From contig CAIQJL010000165.1 of the NCBI GenBank assembly GCA_903872185.1, positions 1-44,668 of the forward strand: a DNA stretch of 44,668 nt. Direction: 5' to 3'. This document shows positions 16,623 through 24,825 of the stretch, in pieces. Both the position numbers and the translations under genes were made by a program. Positions within the stretch are counted from its first letter, which is position 1; each line of letters starts with the position of its first letter. Source of the DNA: an uncultured Bacteroidota bacterium (GTDB lineage Bacteria > Bacteroidota > Bacteroidia > Bacteroidales > GWA2-32-17). Under the pieces are notes generated by a model. That model was not told where the DNA came from, did no database searches, and worked only from the letters and a program-made list of their open reading frames with translations.

Positions 16623-17661
16623 AAATCTACCCTTCTTTTTTATAATAGGAAGACCAAGAACCGGTACTACTCTTCTTCAGCTTTTTTTTGATGCCCATCC
16701 AAATGTTCAGATACCTTCTGAATGCATGCATGTTGGACAACTGTTTATTCATTATTCAAGCATTAAAAAATGGGACAATCAAATAATAGATAATTTTATT
16801 CAAGACTTTTGCAAAACCTGGCTATTTACTTTTGATAAATTTAATGTACCGCAAATCAAAGTAGATTTAACTGAAAATAAAGATGTACTGAATTATAGTA
16901 TGGTTTGTAAGATAATTGCAAAAAACTATAACACTGTTTACAAGAAAGAAGAGTTGCTATTATGCGGAGATAAAAACCCATTTTACTCGCAGGTTTTTGG
17001 TAGTATTTTTCGAGTTGTTGATAATTCTAAATTTATTCATTTAGTGAGAGATCCCCGAGATACTCATATATCACTTTTTAACACAAGATTTGTATCACCA
17101 TCAATAACATATAACACTAAGCGATGGGTTAATTCAGTTAAAACTCTTGATGCATATTCAAAACATTTTCCAAATTTAATTTATACTCTCAGATATGAAG
17201 ATTTAGTAGTTGAACCTGAAAAATATTTAAAAGAGATCTGTGCTTTTTTAAACATACCGTTTTCTTCTGAAATGCTAAATTACCTTGACGAAAAAGAGAA
17301 TCTAACTAAGGTTGCTTTTGTAAATGATGGGTATAAACAAAAATATCATTTAAGTGTTTGCGAAAAAGTAAATACCAAAAAAATTGGCCAATGGAAAACC
17401 CGGCTTAGTGCTGGTAAAATAAAGAAAGCCGAAAAAGTAGCAGGTACTTGGTTAGAAAAATATGGATATGAGAGGAAATATAAATCATCTGGATTGTGGT
17501 CATATTTTTCTACTTTGCCAGGGTTATTTTTATATCATTTTATAGAATGGGAAAGAAGACAATTAGTACATTTACCAAAAAAATGGCAACTAAAAATTGC
17601 TCTAAAATCACATATACCATTTTTATTCTGGTGGAAATTTTATGGTAATAAAAAATTATAG
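16603..17661 (+). CDS. Sulfotransferase family protein (2 of 3)
   Basis: About 352 residues from a TTG start at 16603. PAPS loop FFIIGRPRTGTTLLQLFFDAHP near the N-terminus and the 3'-phosphate element KFIHLVRDPRDTHISLFNTR are clear. I chose TTG because it gives LEAEKIKNLPFF, which aligns with the N-terminus of the next paralogue, and overlaps the flippase by only 20 bases. The alternative ATG at 16546 adds 19 residues and overlaps 77 bases. The C-terminal STLPGLFLYHFIEW...LPKKWQLKIAL motif matches its neighbours. Very similar to the next gene, so the two arose by tandem duplication. Confidence 0.82.
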   Translation: MEAEKIKNLPFFFIIGRPRTGTTLLQLFFDAHPNVQIPSECMHVGQLFIHYSSIKKWDNQIIDNFIQDFCKTWLFTFDKFNVPQIKVDLTENKDVLNYSMVCKIIAKNYNTVYKKEELLLCGDKNPFYSQVFGSIFRVVDNSKFIHLVRDPRDTHISLFNTRFVSPSITYNTKRWVNSVKTLDAYSKHFPNLIYTLRYEDLVVEPEKYLKEICAFLNIPFSSEMLNYLDEKENLTKVAFVNDGYKQKYHLSVCEKVNTKKIGQWKTRLSAGKIKKAEKVAGTWLEKYGYERKYKSSGLWSYFSTLPGLFLYHFIEWERRQLVHLPKKWQLKIALKSHIPFLFWWKFYGNKKL

Positions 17662-17677
17662 AAATAGCTGATTAAAT

Positions 17678-18754
17678 ATGAGTAATTCTGAATCAGAAAA
17701 TATAAAATCAATTCCTTTCTTTTATATTATCGGACGTCCCCGATCAGGAACTACTTTGCTCCAATTATTTTTTGATGCCCATCCGAATGTGCAGATTCCT
17801 TCTGAATGCATGTATATTGCTCATTTGTTAGGTCATTATAGAACAGTGAAATTCTGGACCAGAATTGAGATTGAATCATTTGTTCATGATTTAAGTAATT
17901 TATGGCTTTTTAGTCTTGAAAAATTTAATATTAATAAAATTGAAGAAGAGTTAATTGCGAATTCAAGTAGCTTAACTATTGATATTGTTTTTAAAATTGT
18001 TGCAAAAAATTATAACAGTATATACGAAAAAAAAGAATTATTACTTTTAGGAGATAAAAATCCATTTTATTCTCAGGTTTTTGGAGCAATATTTAATGCA
18101 ATTCCAAATGCTAAATTCATTCTTTTAATTAGAGATCCTAGAGACAATCATATTTCTCTTTTCAACTCCCGTTTCACCGCTCCATCAATAACATATGATA
18201 CGATGTATTGGAAAAAAGCAATTCGTTCAGTTGAGCGTTTTCAACAATATTATCCAGAAAGATTTTACATTTTAAAATACGAAGATTTAGTTAAAGAAAC
18301 AGAAAAATATGTAAAAGAAATGTGTGAATTTTTGGGGATCCCTTTTTTGCCAGAAATGCTTAAATATCGAGAACGAAAAACAGATGACTTTACAAAAGTA
18401 GTTTTCACAAATGAAGCTTTTTTTAAAGCAAATCATACAAGTATTTTAGAACCAGTAAATACATCGAAAATTGATGGGTGGAAAACAAAATTAACAAAAT
18501 GTTCAATTAAAAAAGCTGAACGAGCTTCAGGTATCTATTTAGACAAATATTCTTATGTGAGATTAGACAAAACGCCTGGAATTTGGTCATATTTGTCAAC
18601 TATTCCGGGAAAGTTTTTATTTCATTTTATGGAATGGGTAAGTAGAAATGTTGTTATTTTGCCCAAAAGTTTGCAAATTAAAATTGTTCGCAATAATCAT
18701 AGAGTATTTGCTTTGTTATGGAAGGTATTTGTTCGAAAGAATAAAAAGTTGTGA
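17678..18754 (+). CDS. Sulfotransferase family protein (3 of 3)
   Basis: 358 residues, tandem paralogue of the previous gene (16-base gap). PAPS loop FYIIGRPRSGTTLLQLFFDAHPNVQIPSE and KFILLIRDPRDNHISLFNSR are intact, with the family's GDKNPFYSQVFG segment between them. The tail STIPGKFLFHFMEW...LPKSLQIKI is the shared C-terminal motif. Likely soluble or membrane-associated, facing the cytoplasm where PAPS is made. The two paralogues may sulfate different positions or sugars of one glycan. Last gene of the plus-strand run; it converges on the radical SAM gene after 30 bases with no clear terminator. Confidence 0.85.
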   Translation: MSNSESENIKSIPFFYIIGRPRSGTTLLQLFFDAHPNVQIPSECMYIAHLLGHYRTVKFWTRIEIESFVHDLSNLWLFSLEKFNINKIEEELIANSSSLTIDIVFKIVAKNYNSIYEKKELLLLGDKNPFYSQVFGAIFNAIPNAKFILLIRDPRDNHISLFNSRFTAPSITYDTMYWKKAIRSVERFQQYYPERFYILKYEDLVKETEKYVKEMCEFLGIPFLPEMLKYRERKTDDFTKVVFTNEAFFKANHTSILEPVNTSKIDGWKTKLTKCSIKKAERASGIYLDKYSYVRLDKTPGIWSYLSTIPGKFLFHFMEWVSRNVVILPKSLQIKIVRNNHRVFALLWKVFVRKNKKL

Positions 18755-18784
18755 TTAATGTTTTGATGAATACTAATATCAATA

Positions 18785-20119
18785 CTACTTTATATTATTT
18801 TTAATTTGCATGTTCTTTAAGTGTTGTACATATGCATTCTGATAGCTCTTTAGAAATTTCATGTTTGTATGATGGGCTAATTTTGTAATTCTAATACTTC
18901 TTGTTTGTATCAACGTGTAAAATGTTCTAAGAAATATATTCTTTTTGGTATATATAGAGACAATAATTTCATAAAAGAGTTTATTTAGCTCCCCGGCTGT
19001 TAGGTTCTTGGGCTTATAAACGACATTAGCAAAATTATACTTATTCCAATCTGTAGGATAATTGTTATTTACAATTCTATCTTGTTTCTCGAGTTCTTTA
19101 TAGCTTACTGTTCCTGGCAATGGAGTTAAATAAGCTAAACCTACAGTATTAATTTTATTTTTTAAAATGAATTTTTTTCTTCTTAAAATGGTTTCTTTAG
19201 TATCTGTGTCAAACCCAATAATAAAGCCACCCATTACATATATCTTATACTTGTTAATTCTTTTTACAGCTTTAATATAACTGTTTGCACCTGCTTTAAT
19301 GTTTAAATTTTTATTCATTTCTACAAGTTGCTCTTCTTCTTCGGCTTCAAAACCTATAAAAATCATGTAACATCCACTATCTGCGGCTGCTTTTAAAATT
19401 TCTGGTTTGTCGGCAAAATTTATTGAAGCAAATGAAAACCATGCTTTATTAAGGTTAGCTTCTTTTATTTTCACAAATAATTCCAATGCCCTTTCTTCAT
19501 TCTTTTTTCCAACACCTAATATATTATCATCAAGAATAAAGATTGTTTTTGCTTTGATTGTTTTTAGCTCTTCAATAACTTCATCAACAGGCCTATGGCG
19601 ATATTGATTTCCATTAAATAATGAAACAGAACAAAAGTCACAATTAAACGGGCACCCACGCGAAGTTTGAATTACACCAACAGTATAGCGAGGATGAAGC
19701 AAATCATGACGTGGAATAGGCCAATTTTGATATGGTAAATGTTCGGCTTCATATTTTTTTTTAAGTTCGCCTTTTTCAAAATCTTCTATTACTTTATTCC
19801 ATATACCTTCTGCTTCGCCAATTACCACACTATCTACATAATTTAATGCTTCGTCAGGTAAAATGGAAGCGTGAATGCCACCCATTATAACTTTTACGTT
19901 ATTGTCGCGATATAATTTCGCAAACTCGTATGCTTTGTTAGCAGTGCAGGTAAAAGATGTTATTCCAACTAAATCGGCAGGCTTAAATGTTACCTTATCA
20001 AAATTATTATCTAAAATTTCAACTTCCCAATTTTTAGGTGTAAGAGAAGCAATAATAGCCAAACTTAGTGGTGGGTATTTTTGAAAAGCATTATTGGGGT
20101 TGATTAATAGAAGTTTCAT
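18785..20119 (-). CDS. B12-binding-type radical SAM protein
   Basis: 444 residues. The N-terminal Rossmann domain (LLINPNN, DLVGITSFTCT, VIMGGIHASILPDEAL, VVIGEAEGIW) is the cobalamin-binding-like domain of BchE/HpnJ-type enzymes. The radical SAM cluster motif TSRGCPFNCDFCS has Cys156, Cys160 and Cys163 binding a 4Fe-4S cluster. No DxHxxG motif is seen, as in many members. The family performs radical methylations, ring changes or rearrangements on lipids, sugars and other products. Last gene of the nine-gene run, four bases after the preceding methyltransferase. Substrate unknown; context suggests an acyl chain or lipid-linked sugar. Confidence 0.8.
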   Translation of the reverse strand: MKLLLINPNNAFQKYPPLSLAIIASLTPKNWEVEILDNNFDKVTFKPADLVGITSFTCTANKAYEFAKLYRDNNVKVIMGGIHASILPDEALNYVDSVVIGEAEGIWNKVIEDFEKGELKKKYEAEHLPYQNWPIPRHDLLHPRYTVGVIQTSRGCPFNCDFCSVSLFNGNQYRHRPVDEVIEELKTIKAKTIFILDDNILGVGKKNEERALELFVKIKEANLNKAWFSFASINFADKPEILKAAADSGCYMIFIGFEAEEEEQLVEMNKNLNIKAGANSYIKAVKRINKYKIYVMGGFIIGFDTDTKETILRRKKFILKNKINTVGLAYLTPLPGTVSYKELEKQDRIVNNNYPTDWNKYNFANVVYKPKNLTAGELNKLFYEIIVSIYTKKNIFLRTFYTLIQTRSIRITKLAHHTNMKFLKSYQNAYVQHLKNMQIKNNIK

Positions 20120-20123
20120 GGAT

Positions 20124-20927
20124 TTATTTTTTCTTTTTTAGAACGTAAAATAAATATTTTATAGTTCCATTTGTAAGTCCATCATACAATGGTGTTCCGG
20201 GAAGCGCAACCATATCACTTAATTTTTTATTGGGCGATATTTTTCCTTTTACATAATGTTTACGAATACTAGCTTGTAATTCAATCGACCTCATTATGGG
20301 TTTTGTGTTATCTGTCTTTTTTTCGATATAAAAACCAAGCTCGTCAAATTGTTTTTCCATTGCTGCTGTTTGGTCATCGTGCCAGAATAAATCGGAATAT
20401 AAAAATGTTCCATCGTCTTTAAGAATGGCAAAAACGTTTTTATAGAAATTCATCTTTGACGCATAACAGTGCGATGATTCAAGATTTAAAACAACATCAA
20501 AACTTTTATTCGGAAAAATCTGTTTTTCTGCATCACCACGAATAAATTCAACAGCATTACCCTTGTTTAGTTTTTTTCCGTATCTTATGTTAGCATCAGA
20601 AATGTCTACTCCAACTGCTTTTGCAGGTTTGTAATGATTCATTAATAATTCTAGTCCTGCACCTCTACCGCAACCAATTTCAAGATAATTTTTACCATCT
20701 ATAGTTGCTTCCCTCATTAAGTGTAAGTATAAGTTTTGTGAAAGTTTTCTAAATAATAATGGATTATATGCATCTAATTCAATAGTTTCACCATCTTCAA
20801 TAATGCCATGATTTAAAAAGCGGGCTTTTCTAAGTATTCCTATTGTACCAATATAATTATAGAATACTCTCCAGAAAAGTTTTTTATAATGTTTTTTTAA
20901 CGGTTTGGGTACGTATTTATAAATCAT
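20124..20927 (-). CDS. Class I SAM-dependent methyltransferase
   Basis: 267 residues. Motif I is YLEIGCGRGAGLELL (81-95), followed by AVGVDIS, GDAEKQIFPNKSFDVVLNLESSHCY and YSDLFW, an order typical of the Methyltransf_11/UbiE-like group acting on small molecules or lipids (phthiotriolone and sterol methyltransferases are similar in outline). No signal peptide. It lies between the GNAT (2-base gap) and the radical SAM gene (4-base gap) and is clearly co-transcribed. It may O-methylate the acyl chain or the sugar made by the operon. Confidence 0.75.
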   Translation of the reverse strand: MIYKYVPKPLKKHYKKLFWRVFYNYIGTIGILRKARFLNHGIIEDGETIELDAYNPLLFRKLSQNLYLHLMREATIDGKNYLEIGCGRGAGLELLMNHYKPAKAVGVDISDANIRYGKKLNKGNAVEFIRGDAEKQIFPNKSFDVVLNLESSHCYASKMNFYKNVFAILKDDGTFLYSDLFWHDDQTAAMEKQFDELGFYIEKKTDNTKPIMRSIELQASIRKHYVKGKISPNKKLSDMVALPGTPLYDGLTNGTIKYLFYVLKKKK

Positions 20928-20929
20928 AG

Positions 20930-21622
20930 TTAAATAATTAATTTTCCTGAGTAAATTTTACTTCCGTTTATTTCTTTGCATTGAATAGATGGATCTTCTT
21001 GCATTAGTGGTAAAACATAAAGATTTTCCATCATTTGAGCTAAACCGGTTTCATAATCATGCTTTTCTAATTCCAATGAAATCTCACCGTTTGAGTTTGT
21101 GTTTACCATAATGGTTCTTCTTAGCTTTTCTGTTCGATTTCTGAAGTTTTCTTTAGTGAGTTTTATTTTAATTTGTTTGCTTTTTGGTTTATTCTCAATA
21201 ACATCATATCCAATTATGGTATTGTATTCAATAGCTCTGGTATTTTTTTTAAGTACTTTTGCAAATGAGTCGCCACCTTTCATAATGTAAAAACCTATTT
21301 CGCAGAGTAAAACCGAAGCAAGTAAAGGAGCAAAGTCATATGTGTCGTTCCAAATAAATATTCCAGCTTCAGAAGAACTGTCTTTGGTTTCAATGTTTTT
21401 ATTATTTATAAGACCTATTTTTTCGTTTTTATAAATAATAAGATAATACGAATTCTGATTGTTGTTAATTGAATGAAACCATTTTATTTGTTGTTCGGGA
21501 GTAATGTGATCGCGGTAAATCATATGGCAGCTTACTATAGGATCATTTCGCCATTGCCTTATAAGCTCAATGTCGTCTATAGTAATCCTACTAAGTGTTA
21601 TGCCGTATCGATTCCACTTCAT
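20930..21622 (-). CDS. GNAT-family N-acyltransferase, PseH-like, with C-terminal extension
   Basis: 230 residues. The first 140 or so follow the PseH/RimJ-like GNAT pattern: YGITLSRITIDDIELIRQWRNDPIVSCHMIYRDHITPEQQIKWF, then an iG-L strand (KIGLINNK) and AGIFIW. PseH N-acylates the 4-amino group of UDP-4-amino-4,6-dideoxy-AltNAc, which is the PseC product. The last 70-80 residues are an extra region without a recognised domain. In this operon the acyl donor could be an acyl-ACP rather than acetyl-CoA. The start is one base after the GT2 stop. Confidence 0.65.
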   Translation of the reverse strand: MKWNRYGITLSRITIDDIELIRQWRNDPIVSCHMIYRDHITPEQQIKWFHSINNNQNSYYLIIYKNEKIGLINNKNIETKDSSSEAGIFIWNDTYDFAPLLASVLLCEIGFYIMKGGDSFAKVLKKNTRAIEYNTIIGYDVIENKPKSKQIKIKLTKENFRNRTEKLRRTIMVNTNSNGEISLELEKHDYETGLAQMMENLYVLPLMQEDPSIQCKEINGSKIYSGKLII

Positions 21623-21623
21623 T

Positions 21624-22538
21624 TTATATTTTCTCTTTTACAAGGTAAGCCGGACGTTTATTTTGCATTTTGTATACTTTATGAAGGTATTGTCCGATAA
21701 TTCCTAAACTCAAAATGATTATACTGGTTGAAAAAAGAATTGTAACAATAATTGAGGTATATCCCGGAGGAACTTTATAAAATATTTTACGGAAAATATA
21801 ATAAATTCCAAATAAAAAGGTAAGTATTGATGAAATAAAACCACCGTAAACCATAATTTTTAAAGGGATATCGGTGCTAACAACGAGTAATTTAAAGGCT
21901 AGTCTAAATAAATTAAAAGTAGAATACTGTGTTGTGTTAAAAATTCTTTTTTTATGTTCAACTTCAACAAAGCTAATTGATGTTGTATACCATAATAACA
22001 AATCATCAATATAAACAAATTCCTGACTGTGTTGTAAAAGACAATCAACGATTTCTCTTTTAATTAGTCGGAAAGACGAACCTTCACCTGGCGTTTTATA
22101 AATAACTTTCGACGATTTTTTAATTACATTACTGCCAAAATTTCTAATAGCAGAATGATTTTTCTTTGAAAAATAACCATAAACCAAATCTGGTTGCTGC
22201 TCATTGTAACAGGCTATAAGTTTCTTAATGTCTTCGGGTTGAAGCTGTAAGTCATCGTCAATTGTAATGATGTATTTTCCTTGTACGTTAGCAAATCCAC
22301 ACAAAACAGCATTATGCTGACCAAAATTTCTTGATAATTTTATTCCTTTAACTTTTTCTGGATTCTTATTTTTAATTTTTTTTATTACTTCCCAGCTTTC
22401 ATCCCAACCTCCATCTTCAACAAAAATAATTTCGTATTCTTTGTTAAGTTCCGAAAAAACTTTATCGGTTCTATCGAAAAGCTCTTCTAAAGAATCTTTG
22501 CTGTTATAAACCGGGACTACAACTGAATATTCTATCAT
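21624..22538 (-). CDS. GT2 glycosyltransferase, polyprenyl-phosphate sugar synthase type (GtrB/ArnC/DPM1-like)
   Basis: 304 residues. The GT-A domain shows YSVVVPVYNSKDSLEELF, IIFVEDGGWDESW, a SRNFGQHNAVLCGF segment characteristic of the DPM1/GtrB/ArnC branch, and the metal-binding IITIDDDLQLQPED. Two hydrophobic helices follow near the C-terminus (about 225-250 and 262-290). Such enzymes join a nucleotide-activated sugar to undecaprenyl phosphate on the cytoplasmic face. This pairs logically with the GT-C-type TMTC-like protein at the head of the same operon, which would use a lipid-phosphate sugar. The actual sugar is unknown. Confidence 0.85.
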   Translation of the reverse strand: MIEYSVVVPVYNSKDSLEELFDRTDKVFSELNKEYEIIFVEDGGWDESWEVIKKIKNKNPEKVKGIKLSRNFGQHNAVLCGFANVQGKYIITIDDDLQLQPEDIKKLIACYNEQQPDLVYGYFSKKNHSAIRNFGSNVIKKSSKVIYKTPGEGSSFRLIKREIVDCLLQHSQEFVYIDDLLLWYTTSISFVEVEHKKRIFNTTQYSTFNLFRLAFKLLVVSTDIPLKIMVYGGFISSILTFLFGIYYIFRKIFYKVPPGYTSIIVTILFSTSIIILSLGIIGQYLHKVYKMQNKRPAYLVKEKI

Positions 22539-22550
22539 AGTGATTTATTT

Positions 22551-23285
22551 TCAAAAACCTCCCATTAAAATATTGGCGCCTGTTATCCACTTTGAAGCAT
22601 CGGATAATAAAAATAAAACTGTATTTGCAACATCATCAGGTGTGCCAAAGCCTAAAGGGTGAACAGATTTCATTACAGTCATTGATTCAGGCGAAAGTGT
22701 TTTGGTTACTTTTTCGAGCATTGGAGTTTGGACCATAGCTGGCGAAATACAATTTGCTCTTATTTTACGTGAAGCCAGTTCTAAAGCAAGTGTTGTGCAA
22801 TAACCTTCAAGAGCTTTTTTAGAACTGGTATACAGTGCTCCACCATAATAAGGATGAAGAGTTGCTATAGTCGATAAAAAAACCAAAGAAGCTCCATCTG
22901 CAAGCTTTTTTTGTGAAATCAGAAAACGATTAAGTAAAACAGGAGCTTCAAAATTTATTTTAAAAACTTCATCAATTTGTTTTTTTCCAATAAGCTGAGC
23001 TGGTATATGACTTGTTATTCCAGCAGAGTGTACAACACCGTGCACTGTTCCAAGTGAAGAAACACCTTCTTTTACAATTTTTTCGTCTGTAATATCAGCA
23101 ACAAAGCTAATATGTCCTTCACCGGATAATTGCGAAAAAGTTTCAGAAAGTCTTTCTTTATTTCTTCCAACTATAATCACTTTTGCACCTTCGTATGAAA
23201 GGCGAATTGCTACCCGTTGTCCAATTCCGGATGATGCTCCTGTTATAAGGATACATTTATCTTTCAAAGAAAACGGATTTTCCAT
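22551..23285 (-). CDS. SDR-family oxidoreductase, FabG-like
   Basis: 244 residues, the classical SDR length. NAD(P)-binding GASSGIG (16-22), HSAG in place of NNAG, catalytic Ser139 (FLST) and Tyr153-x3-Lys157 (YTSSK) are present, as is the closing ITGANILMGGF-type sequence that usually reads ITGQ.L.VDGG. FabG-like SDRs reduce 3-ketoacyl-ACP to 3-hydroxyacyl-ACP. Lying directly after a ketoacyl synthase and an ACP gene, that is the likeliest role here, but sugar oxidoreduction cannot be excluded. Six bases after the KASIII stop. Confidence 0.82.
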   Translation of the reverse strand: MENPFSLKDKCILITGASSGIGQRVAIRLSYEGAKVIIVGRNKERLSETFSQLSGEGHISFVADITDEKIVKEGVSSLGTVHGVVHSAGITSHIPAQLIGKKQIDEVFKINFEAPVLLNRFLISQKKLADGASLVFLSTIATLHPYYGGALYTSSKKALEGYCTTLALELASRKIRANCISPAMVQTPMLEKVTKTLSPESMTVMKSVHPLGFGTPDDVANTVLFLLSDASKWITGANILMGGF

Positions 23286-23291
23286 TATGTT

Positions 23292-24395
23292 TTATGTGTT
23301 ATCAGTGATTTTAAATAATGGTATTTTGTCTCCAAGATTAGGATATTCAATTACTTCAGGGCAAACAATTTTATCTGTTTTAATTGCCACACTACCCCAC
23401 GATAAGCCAACACCGAATCCTGAAAGAATTAGCGAAAGATTTTTTTCTTGCAGTTCATTTCTAATTTCCGAAACCATTGTTAATGGAATAGAAGCACAGC
23501 TTGTGTTTCCGTATTTTTGTAATGTGTAAGGGACTTTTTCGGGAGCTAATTTTAATTTTTTTCTGATAGTTTCATTCATCAGCTTATTTGCCTGATGGAA
23601 AAGGTAAAAATCAAAATCGTTGGCGTCTTTTGAAATATTTGCTAAAAGTACTTTTATGTTAGGTGCCACTTCACGGAGGGAAAAATTAAAAACATCTATT
23701 CCACTTAAATGAAGTTGAAAACGGTTGCGTTTAATGCCAGGCATTACTTCTTTTAAAATAAAAGAATCTTCTTTAGGAAAATTTCGTGTGCCTCCTTCGG
23801 GGATACTTATAGCTTCCCAGCCAGAACCGTCCGATTGAAGATTAAAAAATATTTGTTCAGCATTTGGATCGTATTCAAGCACAGTAGCAGTTCCGGAATC
23901 ACCAAAAAGTGGAAAAGTACTTGGGTCTAAATAAGAAGTACTCATAGTACTAATATCTCCAACTAATAAAAGTCCTTTTTTAAGTTGACCTTTTTGAATC
24001 ATACTTCCCATAATGTACAATCCATAAACATAACCCGAACATCCAAGAGGAATATCAAAGGCAAGGGAAGTCATGGGAATACCCATTTTATTTTGAAGAA
24101 CTATTGCTGTGCAGGGTAAAATATAATCGCGTGATTGACTTACAAAAATCACTAAATCAATTTCTGATGGGCTAATATTCATTTCTGAAAACAGTTTTTC
24201 GGCTGCTTTCTGGCACATGTCAGAAGTTGTAATTTTTGATCCTGCCATTCTTCTTTTCTCAACACCAATAGTGTTAATTAAAAGTGTTCTTTCAGCAGGT
24301 GGAATTAAATCGTAATCGTTGTTATTGTACTCGAACTGAGGCACGCATGCTGCAAGTCCAGTAATTTTAACCTTTTCAATATTAACTATAGCCAT
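23292..24395 (-). CDS. 3-oxoacyl-ACP synthase III-like (KASIII), copy A
   Basis: 367 residues from the ATG at 24395, which follows the ACP stop by one base and gives MAIVNIEKVKITG, the normal KASIII start; a longer reading from 24434 would overlap the ACP gene. The thiolase-fold triad is complete: Cys119 (DIPLGCSGY), His267 (FHQAN) and Asn297 (YGNTS). KASIII enzymes condense an acyl-CoA starter with malonyl-ACP. Not the housekeeping FabH by context: it is embedded with a private ACP, an SDR and sugar enzymes. Its active-site surroundings (PLGCSG) differ from copy B (NQGCTG), so substrates may differ. Confidence 0.85.
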   Translation of the reverse strand: MAIVNIEKVKITGLAACVPQFEYNNNDYDLIPPAERTLLINTIGVEKRRMAGSKITTSDMCQKAAEKLFSEMNISPSEIDLVIFVSQSRDYILPCTAIVLQNKMGIPMTSLAFDIPLGCSGYVYGLYIMGSMIQKGQLKKGLLLVGDISTMSTSYLDPSTFPLFGDSGTATVLEYDPNAEQIFFNLQSDGSGWEAISIPEGGTRNFPKEDSFILKEVMPGIKRNRFQLHLSGIDVFNFSLREVAPNIKVLLANISKDANDFDFYLFHQANKLMNETIRKKLKLAPEKVPYTLQKYGNTSCASIPLTMVSEIRNELQEKNLSLILSGFGVGLSWGSVAIKTDKIVCPEVIEYPNLGDKIPLFKITDNT

Positions 24396-24396
24396 A

Positions 24397-24630
24397 TTAT
24401 GAAATTCTGGATTGTACCAGAGTAAATAAATCATTAATTGTTGATGAAGCTCTTAAATCATCTGCTGTTAAAATAACATCGTATTCTGTATCAACTAAAG
24501 CAATAAGGATAAGTGCATTTATTGAATTCCAGTTCATCACTTCCCTGAAAACAGATTCAGAATGTAATATTCCTTGTTCCATATCAGAAAATTCTGCTTC
24601 TATCTTTTGAATAAATTCTTCAATAATCAT
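24397..24630 (-). CDS. Dedicated acyl carrier protein
   Basis: 77 residues, acidic, predicted four-helix ACP. The phosphopantetheine serine is Ser36 in NWNSINAL; the usual DSL is NSI here, with Asp replaced by Asn. A conserved ending helix (DLRASSTINDLFTLV) matches the ACP pattern DL....T...L. Placed between two KASIII genes and followed after one base by KASIII copy A. It would carry the growing short acyl chain, separate from the fatty-acid ACP. A TATTTTTG box 34 bases upstream suggests its own internal promoter. Confidence 0.8.
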   Translation of the reverse strand: MIIEEFIQKIEAEFSDMEQGILHSESVFREVMNWNSINALILIALVDTEYDVILTADDLRASSTINDLFTLVQSRIS

Positions 24631-24664
24631 TTTAATAATATTTTATAAAAACTATAATAATCAT

Positions 24665-24672
24665 CAAAAATA
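24665..24672 (-). promoter_or_regulatory. Candidate internal -7 box for the ACP-to-radical-SAM part of the operon
   Basis: TATTTTTG on the minus strand, 34 bases before the ACP start, inside the 195-base gap that separates KASIII copy B from the ACP. Exact TAnnTTTG match; no -33 TTG at normal spacing. Confidence 0.4.
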
Positions 24673-24758
24673 ATAAAAACCCTTTAAAAATGCATAAGAA
24701 AATCAAGTTAAGATAAAATTCATCTTAAACTAGTTGAATTATAAGTAATTTAATCTTT

Positions 24759-24784
24759 ATAATTAGGGCTAGCACCCTAATTAT
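24759..24784. repeat. Perfect hairpin in the KASIII-B / ACP gap
   Basis: ATAATTAGGG and CCCTAATTAT are perfect 10-base inverted copies around CTAGCA. It could end or slow transcripts from KASIII-B, but no T-run follows on the minus strand. The minus-strand core GGTGCTAGCCC resembles GGTGCCAGCCC at about 14181-14191. Confidence 0.6.
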
Positions 24785-24825
24785 TTTAAGTGTAAAACCG
24801 TTAAATTAAGTGTTAAAATAATCTT

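Noticed and set aside
24396-24434. Longer KASIII-A start at 24434
   Set aside because: It would overlap the ACP gene, and the added residues (MIYLLWYNPEFHN) are unlike KASIII starts; the ATG at 24395 fits the family and is one base from the ACP stop.
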